Below are positions 23,505-36,500 of a DNA stretch of 64,000 nt, piece by piece (position 1 is the first letter of the stretch; every line of letters begins with the position of its first letter). The stretch comes from Durusdinium trenchii (taxonomy: Eukaryota; Sar; Dinophyceae; Suessiales; Symbiodiniaceae): NCBI GenBank assembly GCA_963970005.1, contig CAXAMN010021551.1, positions 871,782 to 935,781 on the forward strand, given 5' to 3'. The notes under the pieces are model-generated. The model did no database searches and was not told the origin of the DNA. It was given only the letters and a program-made list of their open reading frames with translations. Both the position numbers and the translations under genes were made by a program.

Positions 23505-26500
23505 CTATCTTTCCTCCCTTGTCCAGTTTGTTTGAGACACTTTGGTAGACCACCCGTTCGGTGCTTCGCTTACTTCGACCACCCGTTCGGTGCGTCCCTC
23601 GCTTCTCGTGAAATGAACGTCGCAGCCGGGTGCCCCGGACTCAACGTTTCGTGCTTTGCTGGCGAAGGTCAAAGAGCTGATCGTCTCGGTGACGTTCAGC
23701 TGCGCCTGGTGGTGACGTTACATCAATAAAAAGCGCGCTCGCGTCGGGCGTTTTCGTGGTGCGGCACCACGCGTTTCAAGGCGGTGGACATGACATGACG
23801 ACGACGCAATGTCTGAAAATGGACAAAGCCCCATCTTCACGGGGTTGTCATTGATGCTCCGGTTGAGCTGGGGGGGGCGGTCCGGCTTTTGGGATCCTGG
23901 CAAATGGGGGACTCAGCACCAACCAATGGATTGTCAATGACTTTCTGTGTGTACCATCCAAACCCCTTGGTAAAAGGTTTAAATAGATATTAATAGACTA
24001 AAGCTTGTGGGTCTGAAGGTCTTATGGGTCCCACAATCCATCTACTTTCCTTTTCAGCGACTCAAGATGTTTGGGAGTCTCTCAAAACAGGGTGTGGAGC
24101 AGCAGGGGTGCTCATTCCAGAAGTGAAGCAAGTAGGCCAAGTAGGCAAGTGCTCGAGTTAAGGATGTCCATCGCTTTGGAACCTCCGTTGTGTCCTGCCG
24201 TGCGAGTCCCGACCGAGGCTCCGCGCAGGACTGCATTGCACAATCATCAGCGTCTTTGAATCGCCTCCAAGGGAGTCCTCAGAAGTGTCTCATCTCAAAG
24301 GCGATGAGGTGATGCTGATAGATCTTTCTCCCCGCCCACCCCCGCAAAAAAAGAAAGAATAACGATCACTCCCAACAACAATGGCGGGGTGACGAAGGGA
24401 TGCCCAAGTTGAGGCAGCTCCATATCTTGAAGGGAAGCCTTCACAACCTCCCCCTTTGTTGACATATCGCTGGACACATCTATTCTCTGAAACACACATA
24501 CCTTGACCATTCGGATCACCTTTGGAGAACCTCCAGCTGTTGTCCTGGCGATCTGGCCTCATACATCCGAAGAACAAGCCATGTCTTTTTTCGCAGTCTC
24601 TCTCTCTCTCTCTCGCGCGCGCCATCCTTCAGCATCATGGTCAGCTTGGAATTCCTGACCGCTGGCTTGAAGGCGATGCATTGCAGGAACGACTAGGGGA
24701 CTACTCACAGGCTTAGTCAATAGGAACTGCAACATGTGCTAAACAAAATGTCCACTGAGGGAAAGGGCTCAACCAGGTGTGTGCTTCCCAGCGACCGGAA
24801 TGTGAAAACGACAACAACGGGTTTAACATGTTTTTGACATGACATAGGACTTAACTACTCTATTCCTTATGTCACTTAACTTGATGCCTTAACTCCCATG
24901 TGATCTATACCGGTCTGTACCCATGCAGTATATGTATAGAGAGAGAGAGTTCCTGATTTCGTCTGCGACTCGTGCCTGAAGGGCACATGCCCATTCTTGG
25001 ACTGCAAAGCAGCAACCACCTGACCGAGCTCTTGGCACAATCGGCCTACTTTGCCCAATTATACTGACAACTGGAAAGATAGCACAAGTCGCTGAACTTT
25101 GATTCTTGGCCCATCTAAAAACAGTGTCAAGGGTTGTGCCATCTGCTCTGAACCCTGCATTACTGTATCACTAGCAGATGAGTACCACTACTACTCGTGT
25201 CATGCAAACAAAATGCTGCTCTTGTAGCCACACACAGCCAAAACCGTCCTGAAACATAATATGTCATATGATGACATAGAAGCGTTAATGTAACTGATTC
25301 ACAAGAATATGGGCCATGTCCCTCTTCTTATAGTACAATCGCATACAATATCTCTCCCCCCGCAACTCCTGGCTGAAATAATTATCGTCTTCACCACTAG
25401 CAGCAATGGGACTTTCGGCCATGACCCTGACTCTCAGTCTGATTTGGCCCGAAAATCCACTGAGGCGATCACATCACCCAGCGCCAGCAGGCTCTTGTTG
25501 ATGTTCTGCGCCTGAAGAGCGAGCTGAGCTTCTCTGCTTTGCTCCGTGTGCTTCCCTCAGCTCGGTTTCAAGAGCCCTGTTTGCTTTCTGGGTGATCCAG
25601 CTCTAAGTCTCAAGCACAAACAGCTGTTGTGCTAGCTGCCGTAAACGAAGACACCAAGCTGCTTGACACAGCTGTTCAAATGACTGCCTACCCGGGCAAA
25701 AACGACTCTGCATGTCCATAGTTTGGGCCAAAACCGCTTCTGACCCCATCTTGTGTCACTGAGTAAGCGAACTGATTTCCCAGTTCTAGAGGTGCGCGCC
25801 ATCAAGTCTTTGGTTCTGAAGGATCAGGGTCATCCCTGGACCAGGGTCCCACCAGTCGTTCACACAGGGTCCCACCCTTCGTTGGTACATGGTCGCTCAC
25901 TTTTCTTTCAGCAGATCACTGAAGTCACTGCGGTCCAACGGGCAAGTCGCCCTCTTCGACAGCCATGGGAGGATGCAGGAGTCGTGAAACCTCGAGCACA
26001 AGCGGATGCTGATGCAGGAGTCTCCGAGCACAAAAGCTCTTTTGCTACACAGCGTCTGGAGTCTCTTGGAGCATGACATTACGAGGAGTCTTGCAAAGTC
26101 GTGTGATTGTATTGTGATTGTGGATATAACATGATATATAACTCCCGCCATAGTCTGAGTTTGCAGTTCGCAGGTCAATATGATCCGTTTAATGTATATT
26201 ATATATGTATGTATTTATTTATGCAGTAAAATATATATATATATACAGTATATTCGATACAGGAAGTTACTTACTGTAAGTATATATGTTTGCATATTTT
26301 ACATATGTTTACATGTCAATGCTGAAACTCCGAGGAATCCCAACAGTTTGCTCATGCAAAACGAGAGGGAACGGCGGGATGTCTTCCAAAGCAGTATTGC
26401 TGCAACAACAGCTTGGACCAAACACGGAACAAAAATGCCCAACACCTGAAACATGGAAAAGCTCATAAATATGACATCATATGACACCAAGGCGCGTGTG

Positions 26501-29500
26501 ACCACATGGCAAGGACCGTATCTTTCGAGACCTCTTGAAGAGCTTCCCGTGGCAAATCGCGCAGTACTCTCCTCGGAAGCCAGATTCGGCCCGCACAAAA
26601 CCTCAACAACGGTCCATGGACGTTCCAGCAATTCGAAGACATTCAACAGTCCGACTTGAATCCTGTCCAAACCCTTGCGCATCCAGATCCATTGACCCTG
26701 TCTAAACCCCATCCTCCGATCCCAACCCGGAAAACCAAGGCTCCCTTGGGGATGTCTTCCCGATGCGCATGCTGCGCCGGCGGTAGCACCTCCAGCAGCG
26801 CCTCCAGCAGAGCTGACGACTTGGCCGTCGCCGTCGCCGCCACACGCCGCGGGCGGCGGATGCCCGCCGCGTCGTCGGCTGCGCGGCGCACCGCGCGGAG
26901 GGCGGCAGCCACGGCCATCTGCCGGGCAGAGGCCTTGGGAATGGTTGGATGACACCCAGGAGCCTATACGGGCCTATACATACCTTGATCAATGTAAGTC
27001 CTGACATCATTGCAGAGATTTGCAGAGGTTCTAGGAATGTGAAGGCAGGATCCTTTTAGCAGGTTGCCTCAAAGCGTCCTTTTGAGACCTCCCGATGCTT
27101 GTGCCTACGGCCCTGTACCTTCCTTGAAATGTGCTGGTCTGCGCCCGGCAGATTCAGACTATGCCAGATCCTGCAGATCTCCACCAAATGCAGTTGTTTG
27201 ATATTGTTTGTCTTCCAAGCACAGGAGCCAAAATAAAGTTTGAACTGTTTATCAACATGCAAACATTACACAATTCATGAACATCATAGACTTGCCATGA
27301 CTTGCCACAATCCTGATCCATCATCCATCCACTCATTCGTCATCGAGCAGCCAAGGACCTTGCATCCACCCCACTCCCGGCGCCACGGGCCACACGCTCG
27401 CCGTCCGCGGCCGGTCGCAACGGCCGAGCGGGTCGGGCACGCGGGGCGAGGCCAATGGAACGAAGGACGCCATGGGTCTCAGTGCTGGTCCTAGGACGGC
27501 GAAGAGGACCACTGAAGTGGGCGGAGGCAGGTGGGGAAAGATGGAAAGGGATTTGCAAAATCTTCGAGTTCTGGATGGTTGACACTTCTCTGGTAATGCT
27601 CATGAGATAGCATACACGGTGATGGTGTGAGAACGTCTTTCGGGATGGCTCAACATGGCTCAACTATATAAACGTCTCCAACGCATGTGTTTTGAACGGT
27701 GCAATCTGCTTCAAGGCCAGTGCTTGCGCAAGGTCTTGGTCCTGAACTGGATGTTCCAACAGCTACAGTCCATGGGGAATGTTTCATGAAAGAATGCAGA
27801 AACATCTCTGTGAAATTTATGGTATGTCATGTCTGTGTACAGTTTGTAGCTGGGAGACCCTTTTTACTTGTAAATGAATATGTTTGAATGCCAATGTGCG
27901 TGGGAAGGATAGAAAGCGACAGAAACTGACTAGACTCCACTTCTCTATTCACGCTTGCCTGGTCCGGTGGGCCATGCAATGTACAATCAGGTGTATCGGC
28001 TTTGAAGACTGTACTTTGGGTGCCCCTTGGGCAGTCTCCTTTGAAACAAACACTACGCCTGACTTGAGAATGAAATCAGGAAAAAGAACAAACAAAGGAA
28101 TACCTCACAGTTTCTGAATTGGAGCTAATTTCTGAATCACCTTCTGTTCCAAGTCTTAGCGTCTTAGTTTCTGTAGAGCCAAGGTGCCTTACTTCCATGG
28201 GCCGCTGGATCAGCCCCGCCGGGGCCCAGAGCTGACGCCGCCTCAGTGGAGGGTCCAGAGGTCCACCCGAAAGGCCGAAAGGGTTCAGCTCCGGTCGTTG
28301 GAGTCAGGAGTTTAGCCAGGAGCCCCTAGTAGCTTCTTGTTACTAATAGTAAGAATGCTCCTAGTAGTGATGCCAGGAGCCCCTAGTAGCGTCCTTGCTC
28401 CTAGTAGCGATGCCCTTTGTTACTAGTAGCGAACCTTGTTACTATGCCCTGAAAAAAAATGACGCACTTCGGCCTGAAGGGCCTGAAGCGCCTTCAACCA
28501 GCTACACCCACCCTGCGCTCAACCTGAACGGCTGCCGCCCAGCCAGGCCCACCAAGCTGCTGAGTCAGCTCGCTTGGGCGTGCCGGATGAAGCAAGCCAG
28601 CCGCTGCCAAACAGCACAACTGTGCATGCACCAGGCAGGGCTCCCGAAGCCTCTGTATCAGCAGAGGAGGGAAAAACAGAAGAGAAACACTGTTGCAACT
28701 TGATACAACTATGTGTAAGATCAAGATCGTATCAGTGTGTACATCAGTTCTGGCTTCAATTGTCAATACAACCATGCTGGTATGTTTCCGGTCTAGTGTG
28801 TTGCTTTTTGGCCGTTTTTGGCTCCTAGTGAAAAGGACAAGCACAACATTCCCTTCAGTTCTGCCAACTTCTGGAACCACAAGTCTGGCTCTATAACCTG
28901 AGGGTTCCCTGAGGGTTCTGGCACACAATCTACATTGAAACACAAATGTCACAAAAGCAACAAACTGTCAGAATTGAAATATTTGGTTCAACAACATCTG
29001 TTAATCCACCAAAGCTCAATTTTTCATACCTGATCCGGTATGGCCAGTGAACACATGACGAATAAAGACATGCAAACATTCAACATCTCTTTCAATTCAA
29101 CACTGAGAGACTGGCTTGGTGTTCTTCTCGTGTCACAACCTGTTTCTCCTTTGTCAACGAAGACACCACGACGACTCGTCCGGTGACACGACGACTCGAG
29201 AGTCTCTCGTTCTGCCGAAAGCGCCAGGGTCGTTCCACTTCCACCACCGCCACATCGCGCCCCTGCGCATCCAGTGGACGTCGGCATTCCGCGCAAAGGG
29301 CCGCTGGATAGTCTCCGGCCGTCCGAACACGATAGCCTCAGTGTAGAAGGTCGCTAGGGGGGCGTCCCTAAAGAAGGGGAGATAAGATCCAACACGAGCA
29401 AAGGGGTCTGGGCTCTATAGATGGATGCCATCTTAAGACAAAACAAAATGACTGCGAGTGAAAGCATGTATAGTACAACTCCAAACTAGGGTTTTGGGTG

Positions 29501-32500
29501 AAACCAGGTTGAGGCAATCAGTCCACCTTTGAGAATAGCTATATGTCCCATTCAAGAAGGGCCATTCGTTGGGGTGGGCCAGATTCCCCAGAAAGGATAT
29601 AGTGACCCAAAATCACCAACTTACATGGGGAATTGACGGGAATACGGATTGTGTAGTCAAGATACAAGCATCACCACCCTGCAACCATTTACACTCCGAA
29701 ATATCAATCCACACGACGAATAAAGACGGTCCTTGGTCTGTTCCACGTCGCTTCTTCCCTCGCCAAGCGGCAAAGCTCCCTCACCACGGCCGCCGTTTCG
29801 CTGGGAGCGCCGGCCGCTGCGGTCGACCTGGCCTTCTTGGTCGGCGGCTTTGGCTTCGCCGGGGGCGCCTGCGGTGTGTGGTCTTCGCGCGTGAACCTCC
29901 AATGATATTGAATAGTAACAAGTGCATCGCTAGTAGTAAAAAGTGCATTACTACTAGTAACAAGAAGCTACTACTGGTAACAAGTGCATGTATAAAGTCA
30001 CCCCTCGCATGGTCTAGCGAGTTTACCACTTCTGTATACTTATACGTATATTAGTATATGTGCGGTCAAAAACAGGAAGTTGGTTGTAGGATGTTGTATG
30101 CTATATGGGGTTGACCTCTAAAACATGTGTCATGATCAGCTAGTTGCATACATGTAGACAGATATCTATATATATATATATGTACAATTATTTACCAGCA
30201 TGTTAATTAATTCATTGTGAACATGATTGAACTATGTTAAAAAGTTTAAGTCCAATCAAAAGGGAGTTGGAGCAAACGGAGAGACATGGAGATGTCACCT
30301 TAGATTCCAAGACACTTCCAGACCCTTTAGCTGCTTCATGCAGGTTAAATATTTTGTCTAGAATTGCATCTTTCCAACACGGTACGCAAAAGAGAAACCA
30401 TGTACTCGCTTTTATCCTGTTTCGCACTGACAGCACTGTCCAAACGTGCATGAAAAACATTCACTGGCTCACCGGCTCACCAACCGAAAAGAAAGCCCAG
30501 CTACAAGTTCTGGGATTGGAGCATACTTCAAAATGTAGACCAAGTTAGAACAAGCAAATCGTGCTGTTCAGCGTCTAATTACGTCCAATCATGCTACGAA
30601 GCGAGCAAAGAAAACGGAGGTCTCTGACATGTTGCATGATAACTATTCTCAATAAAGCATCCTACAAGGGGAGATGCTGGGGTGAGGTTCACTTTGCTAC
30701 CTTCCCGGACACCGGGACACCGCACCAACCCTCGGACAAGGTCTCCATCGCAGCCTTCGCCTTCACGGCCAATTCTTTCGCCTTTTCAGCTTCAGATTGC
30801 TTCTGCTTCTTCAACCTTAATCCGGCAATTCGACTTCGACTCTCACACTTCTCATGTACAGGTATGTGTAGATTTCTAGAGGAAAGCAGTGGAAAGTAGC
30901 AAGATTCCTAAAGAAAGTACAGAATGTGAGTGTATATTGTCAAGCCTATTTGGTCGGTTTTACAAACCATTACAGTAATTACACAGCATATCAACACACA
31001 TCACATTATCAACGTGAGACTTAATTGACAAACGATCGACCAACACAAGCCTCACATAGCGTCACTGCAACAGGACATATGACAACATAACAACAGGACG
31101 TACCACGTCACCAACGCATTATCATAACGTCACATAAGTCACACCTACAGATTTTGGCTTCCGCCCGCTGCACAATGGCAAGGGTAGCAAACATGAGTCT
31201 TTTCCCCAATGGCCGACCCGACCGGGTTGAGGAGTCACCGGTACTTTAAAAGCCACAAGCCATCTTTGGGAGTTGAGTGAGGAATTTTGTGGTGAGGGCT
31301 GTCGCATCCGTTTCATTTCATGGAATCAATTTCTACAATCACGCATCTACACCCAACACCATCCAAAACCCAACTTCTTGAAATTCAGATATTCATGCCT
31401 CTGGGAGGATCTATAACAGCACCGGACGACCCTGAGCAGCAGTGAAAATATCTAGGAACCAAATCATTAGTGCGAGCGCTTCTTCAAGGAAGCTCACCCC
31501 CGCCCTCTGGCGGGGGGGGCTTCCTTGAAGAAGCGTGAGCTATCCTGCGTCCATACTAGTAGCTACTTAAGCTACTAGCTACCTATAGCTACTACTAGCT
31601 ACCCCTATAGCTGCTACCTCTACGGCCTACCCCCCCTTTAAGTAAAAAGGATTTTGTGGGATGTATGTCCATCTCTTCCAGTCGCACCATCCTGAGAGGT
31701 CCCTCGAGCCTCTTGCGCTCTCTGCGCTTCTTCTCTTTCAGTCGCTTCTTTTGAACCTTCGTCAGCTTCCTGAGAATTCTCGACCCATGGAGCCGGAGCT
31801 TTTTGTTACTACTAGTAAGGCACCTGTTACTACTAGTAAGGCACTTGTTTCTAATAGCTTTTTGTTACTACTAGTAAGGCACCTGTTACTACTAGCGTGG
31901 CACCTGTTACTACTAGCTTCTTGTTACTACTCTTCGTCAGCTTCCTGAGAATTCTCGACCCATGGAGCCGGAGAGCGAGGAGGTGAGACATGGAGACCTT
32001 GTAGAGCTGGAGACCAAGAACTATGGCATTATGGTGAGACCTATGGAGGTGAGCCGTTCGTTTAGCTAGAGATGTGTTTTTAATGCACATTTATATACAT
32101 GGCTAAATTCAGAAGATTCATGAAGATTCTATGTCAGTAGACCTTGCCCTGAGGGTTCCAACTGCCTTGGGACTTTCTGGGCATGTCTTCGCAGCCTTTC
32201 TAGCCCGCAGCTGTTGGATGGAATCAAACATCAGACCATCAACAGACTCAAAAGACCTTGCAACTGCAGCCAGCCCAACAAAAGAGCAGAATCAATACAA
32301 ACAACATCTTCAATCATCCCTTGGGTGATCCCCCCAAAACAATAGCCAAGTGAATAGTGCTATATAGTGCCGGGCTGTATCTGTAGCAGCACCGAAAACG
32401 CCCAAGGTAGCATGGTATGGGGCCAGCTTCGTTGGTTTCGGCGCTGGGAGTTCCGAGAGAATGACCACATCCTCTTCCTCATCGCTGTCCAGAATCAAGG

Positions 32501-33479
32501 TGGCCATGGGAAAAGCGCGAGACTTCAGGGTCTTTGAGTCTTTGAGACATGTGCGATTATGAGTCAGGGTCTTCAGTCTTGAACAATGGCTGAAAAATAG
32601 AATGATGTGCAAGGCTCACTGCAGGGTCTTTCAAATGGCTACAACCGCAAGCATGTCGAGTGAAGAACTCTGCGCACACCGAGGTGATGTGAATGTCTTT
32701 TGAAGCATGTGCACAAAATACAACAAATGTATACGAATGTGAACAAAATAGTAGTTTAGTGAAATGCGAACAAAATAAACATTTACATAGTTCAATCATG
32801 TTCAAACAGCGTTTGAGCCCTGATGTCGCCCCGTTTGCTTCCGAGAAAGGGCGCTCGAAGCTCGCGCGAGAAAGGGCGCTCGCCCCGGGCATGTGAGCCA
32901 GAACCGGACTCCACTGGACAAAGCGAAAACCAAACGGTAAATCCATTAGCTCACTTAAACGAGCAAGGGCACCTAAGTGCAATGGCCCCCAACCTAAGAG
33001 CGATGGCCTCCAACCTACAAGGAGACACACTTTGAGAGTTCGGTAAATCCATTAGCTTATTATCCAGTGGATGAACTCTGTAGTCCTCCCGAATTGGAGA
33101 TGTTGTCTTTCATTCTGGTGTGGGTTTTGTCTACATTATAAACTATAAATAGTTGTTGCAAGGGGTATATTGTCCAGTGACAAGGCAAGACAAGCTGCTT
33201 TAAGATACTTCCCAGCCCGTTGAAGTAGCTCATTCCTGCACAGCTCCCCCGCCTCACGCATGCCCTGTCCTAGCACAGCACATGCGGTGAATGGTGGTTC
33301 ATTGATGCGGTCCGCAGGCTCTTCGTGGTGTGCAAGAACATATATATTTTGATAATAGGATCATGTAGGTATATATGGGTCATATAGGATCTGCATCTGA
33401 AGAACCCATTGATTTTGGAACTTTGGCCCTACTCTCCCCAACTCTATACCTTCTCTCATCCTGTGAAACTATATGTTCC

Positions 33480-33526
<47 letters not shown>

Positions 33527-36500
33527 ATCATCAATCATCAATCATCAATCATCAATCATCAATCATCAATCATCCATCATCCATCATCCATCATCCATCA
33601 TCCATCATCCATCATCCATCCTCTTTCCTTTTTGGTTCAATCACTGCGGCCCGGCCTTGCACGCCAGACTTGTTCACATTCTCGGAGCCTGCCAAATCGA
33701 TGAGGTTGATCTTCCCGAGGTATTGAGTCTGGTCCTTTCGATTGACCTGAGCGGCATCCGCGCGCGTGTGTGTCTTGGCGTCAACAGCCGTTTGGGTCTT
33801 GGACTCAGGTGTTGGCAACGACTGGCAACAACTATGCCTGAAATCCAATAGATTCATGAATGTGCGAAGTAGGTTGATCCTACAGAATCGTACTTCTCAG
33901 CGGACCATCCTGCGGATGTCATTGTATGCCTTTAGCTCCAGTTCAACCATCCTCCCAGGAATACTTCGCCTCAAATGCTAGAGTCCCAGAAAAAATATCA
34001 TACCTGCGCCTGGAATGTATAATTGTGTATACAATATTATACCGTGTATTCTTCCAGCACTTCTGCCCCAAGCCTGCCCAAACCTCGGCAATCCGCCCCT
34101 CGTCAGTCATCGGGCGCTCCGACGTTGACCGTCTTCACCTGACCCATCCGATCCGATCGAATCACGAGATCCCCAGCGAGTGGAATTGGGGATCTCCCAA
34201 TCAGTGGATCCCGAGCATTGCAAAGTGGATCATGTCTGGCTACTTGCATCCGTTTTTGTTCCATGTCGTGGTGCTGGAGGTTCATCGAATCTAGTTTTGG
34301 ATGGCGACGGATTCCTCATCAATGAGTCATGTCCCCACAGTCTAGCCTTTCAGGAATCACTGCCCTGGTTCAGTGACCTCTGTAGCAAAAAGACTAAAAA
34401 TGTCCCTTCTCATGGAAACCACGACTCTCAAACGATTCGGAATGTGTCATGTGGATCCGGTCCGCTGATCATCCCATCACTCATCCGATGATCGAAGACC
34501 GGACCGTTGCACAAAGCGGAAGGTGAATGTGACGGTCACCGGACGGTGCAAAGAACTGGTCCCATCAACTCTATGTGTAGGAACAGGGACGATCAGGGAC
34601 GCTACTAGGAGCTAAGGGCATCGCTACTAGGAGCAAGAAGCTACTAGGGGCTCCTGGCCTTACTACTAGGAACAAGGACGCTACTAGGAGCAAAGGGCAT
34701 TGCTACTAGGAACAAGGACGCTACTAGGAGCAAAGGGCATTGCTACTAGGAACAAGGACGCTACTTAGTAGCTCCTGGCCTTTCTACTAGGAACAAGTGG
34801 TCGAAGAAAACCGGTTAAACCACCTAGACTCACCAGGCGGAACCTGCACAATGGAGTGAGAACGGCTGGACTCATCGTTCATGTCCTGCCGATGCGGCAG
34901 CCACCCTGGTAAGGGGTCGAAACAAGCACAGAGTTCTCTGGTGCCCTGAAAGCACTAGAGGGTGGAATGGTTTGCAATAGTCCCTACTTGCCATATGTCA
35001 TGTGTACTGAAAGAAACGAAACATTCACTCAGCACAGCATTCTTGAACATTTGAACCATCACTGTCTGGAAACCGATAACTGGAACCGTCAAAACCTGGA
35101 GAGGTCTAGTCGAGAGAGGTCCACGTGAACCAACCATGTCGTCCCGGGTTTCAGTGTGTCGTGTCTTCCGAACGAAACCTATTGGTGTCTGCGACGTCCA
35201 ATTGGTGGAGCTTTGCTTGGCGGCCCCACTTTAAAGGTGTACTGGTACAGTATACACATCAGGATCATGTTCTCAGAAACCGCCGGAACACCCGAAAAAA
35301 ACAACCGACAATGTGAAACTATGGTGGTAAATTCCACCAAAAAATCACATGTAGTTGATGCTCCCCAATGCATCCTTCTGGGCATATCACATATATACAT
35401 ATACCGCAAAAAAAAGAACATAGGATACCAAATCCTAGAGATTCGTAGAAAACCGAGGACTTGCGGAACTGATGACCATTCTCATCCGTTTCGTCCAAAT
35501 TCAAATCCATCTTCTCTTCCGCTTGGTACCAGCCCCGCAGCTGCGCCCAGCTCTGCCCAGCTCGCTCTCCGTGGCCATCACCGTGCGGTTGGCTTGTGCC
35601 TGGACGGAGACATCACTCCGAGTGCAACGAAACCTGGGGAAAATGGATCAATAATGATCAATATACATATATATATTTATATATATTCTAATTTATATAT
35701 TGTTTCTACTAGCTTCTTGTTTCTAGTAGTAAGGCACTTGTTACTAAAAGCGATGCACTTGTTCCTAGTAGCTTATTGTTTATATATATATATAATTACC
35801 ACATGGTGGTGGCTTTCTTTTGGAACTTTTGGACAGAACCACAAAAGGCGAGGATTGAAGAAGAACCGTCAGCCGAAACCGCTGGGTTGATGAAGGGGAC
35901 CTGATTCAGCAAGGTGTTCGCTGTTGACAAAACCTACTTACTATCACTTTTTCAGACTCGCACTTTCAACATATGTTACGGATGTTGAAAAAGCTGCATT
36001 GACGGAGCAGGGCCGATCACCTTTCCTGGATTCGGCAAACTTATTATACTTCATCCCAAACCCATCCAAAACCCTAGGTTTCTTTGAAATATGCAGCCCG
36101 AATGGGTAGTTTTTGGATTTCAATACATGCTCAATCAGGGGACCCTTCGATCAGAATATAGATGGGGCCAATACGACAAGACTTGGGCTCAGGTGATTTG
36201 AGGAAGGATGATGAAAACACTGTGCATTGACCATCTAGCACAAGAAAATACCATATGGACCATGTGTGCTTGTTGGAGTCCATGGTGTTAGTATGTGTTA
36301 GTCCACCTTTCATCACCACTGCTTGACCTGGTGAACTGGAATTGTTCCTATGGACGGGTCCATCCACTTCCTAAAACCGGGTGCCACACTTTCTGGAACA
36401 TCTGCGAATCACCCCAGTGAAGCGCCATCTTTCCCAACTGAGACAGTCGACCCGTTGCCCGCCTCTTTCATGTACTCCAAGACCTCTTCCACACTCTTCA

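Noticed and set aside
26640..26960. GC-rich island with three open frames on the minus strand
   Set aside because: One frame (Ala/Arg-rich helix) could be an exon of the chain in the kinesin interval, but frame and borders are ambiguous, so it is mentioned only as a candidate and not called.
33375..33851. 158-residue plus-strand ORF with poly-His
   Set aside because: Microsatellite translation, antisense to the kinesin switch II exon.
35156..35890. 244-residue plus-strand ORF, the longest in the window
   Set aside because: It runs through TATATA tracts and a CTAGTAG repeat, is antisense to a confirmed kinesin exon (35570-35599) and has low-complexity composition.
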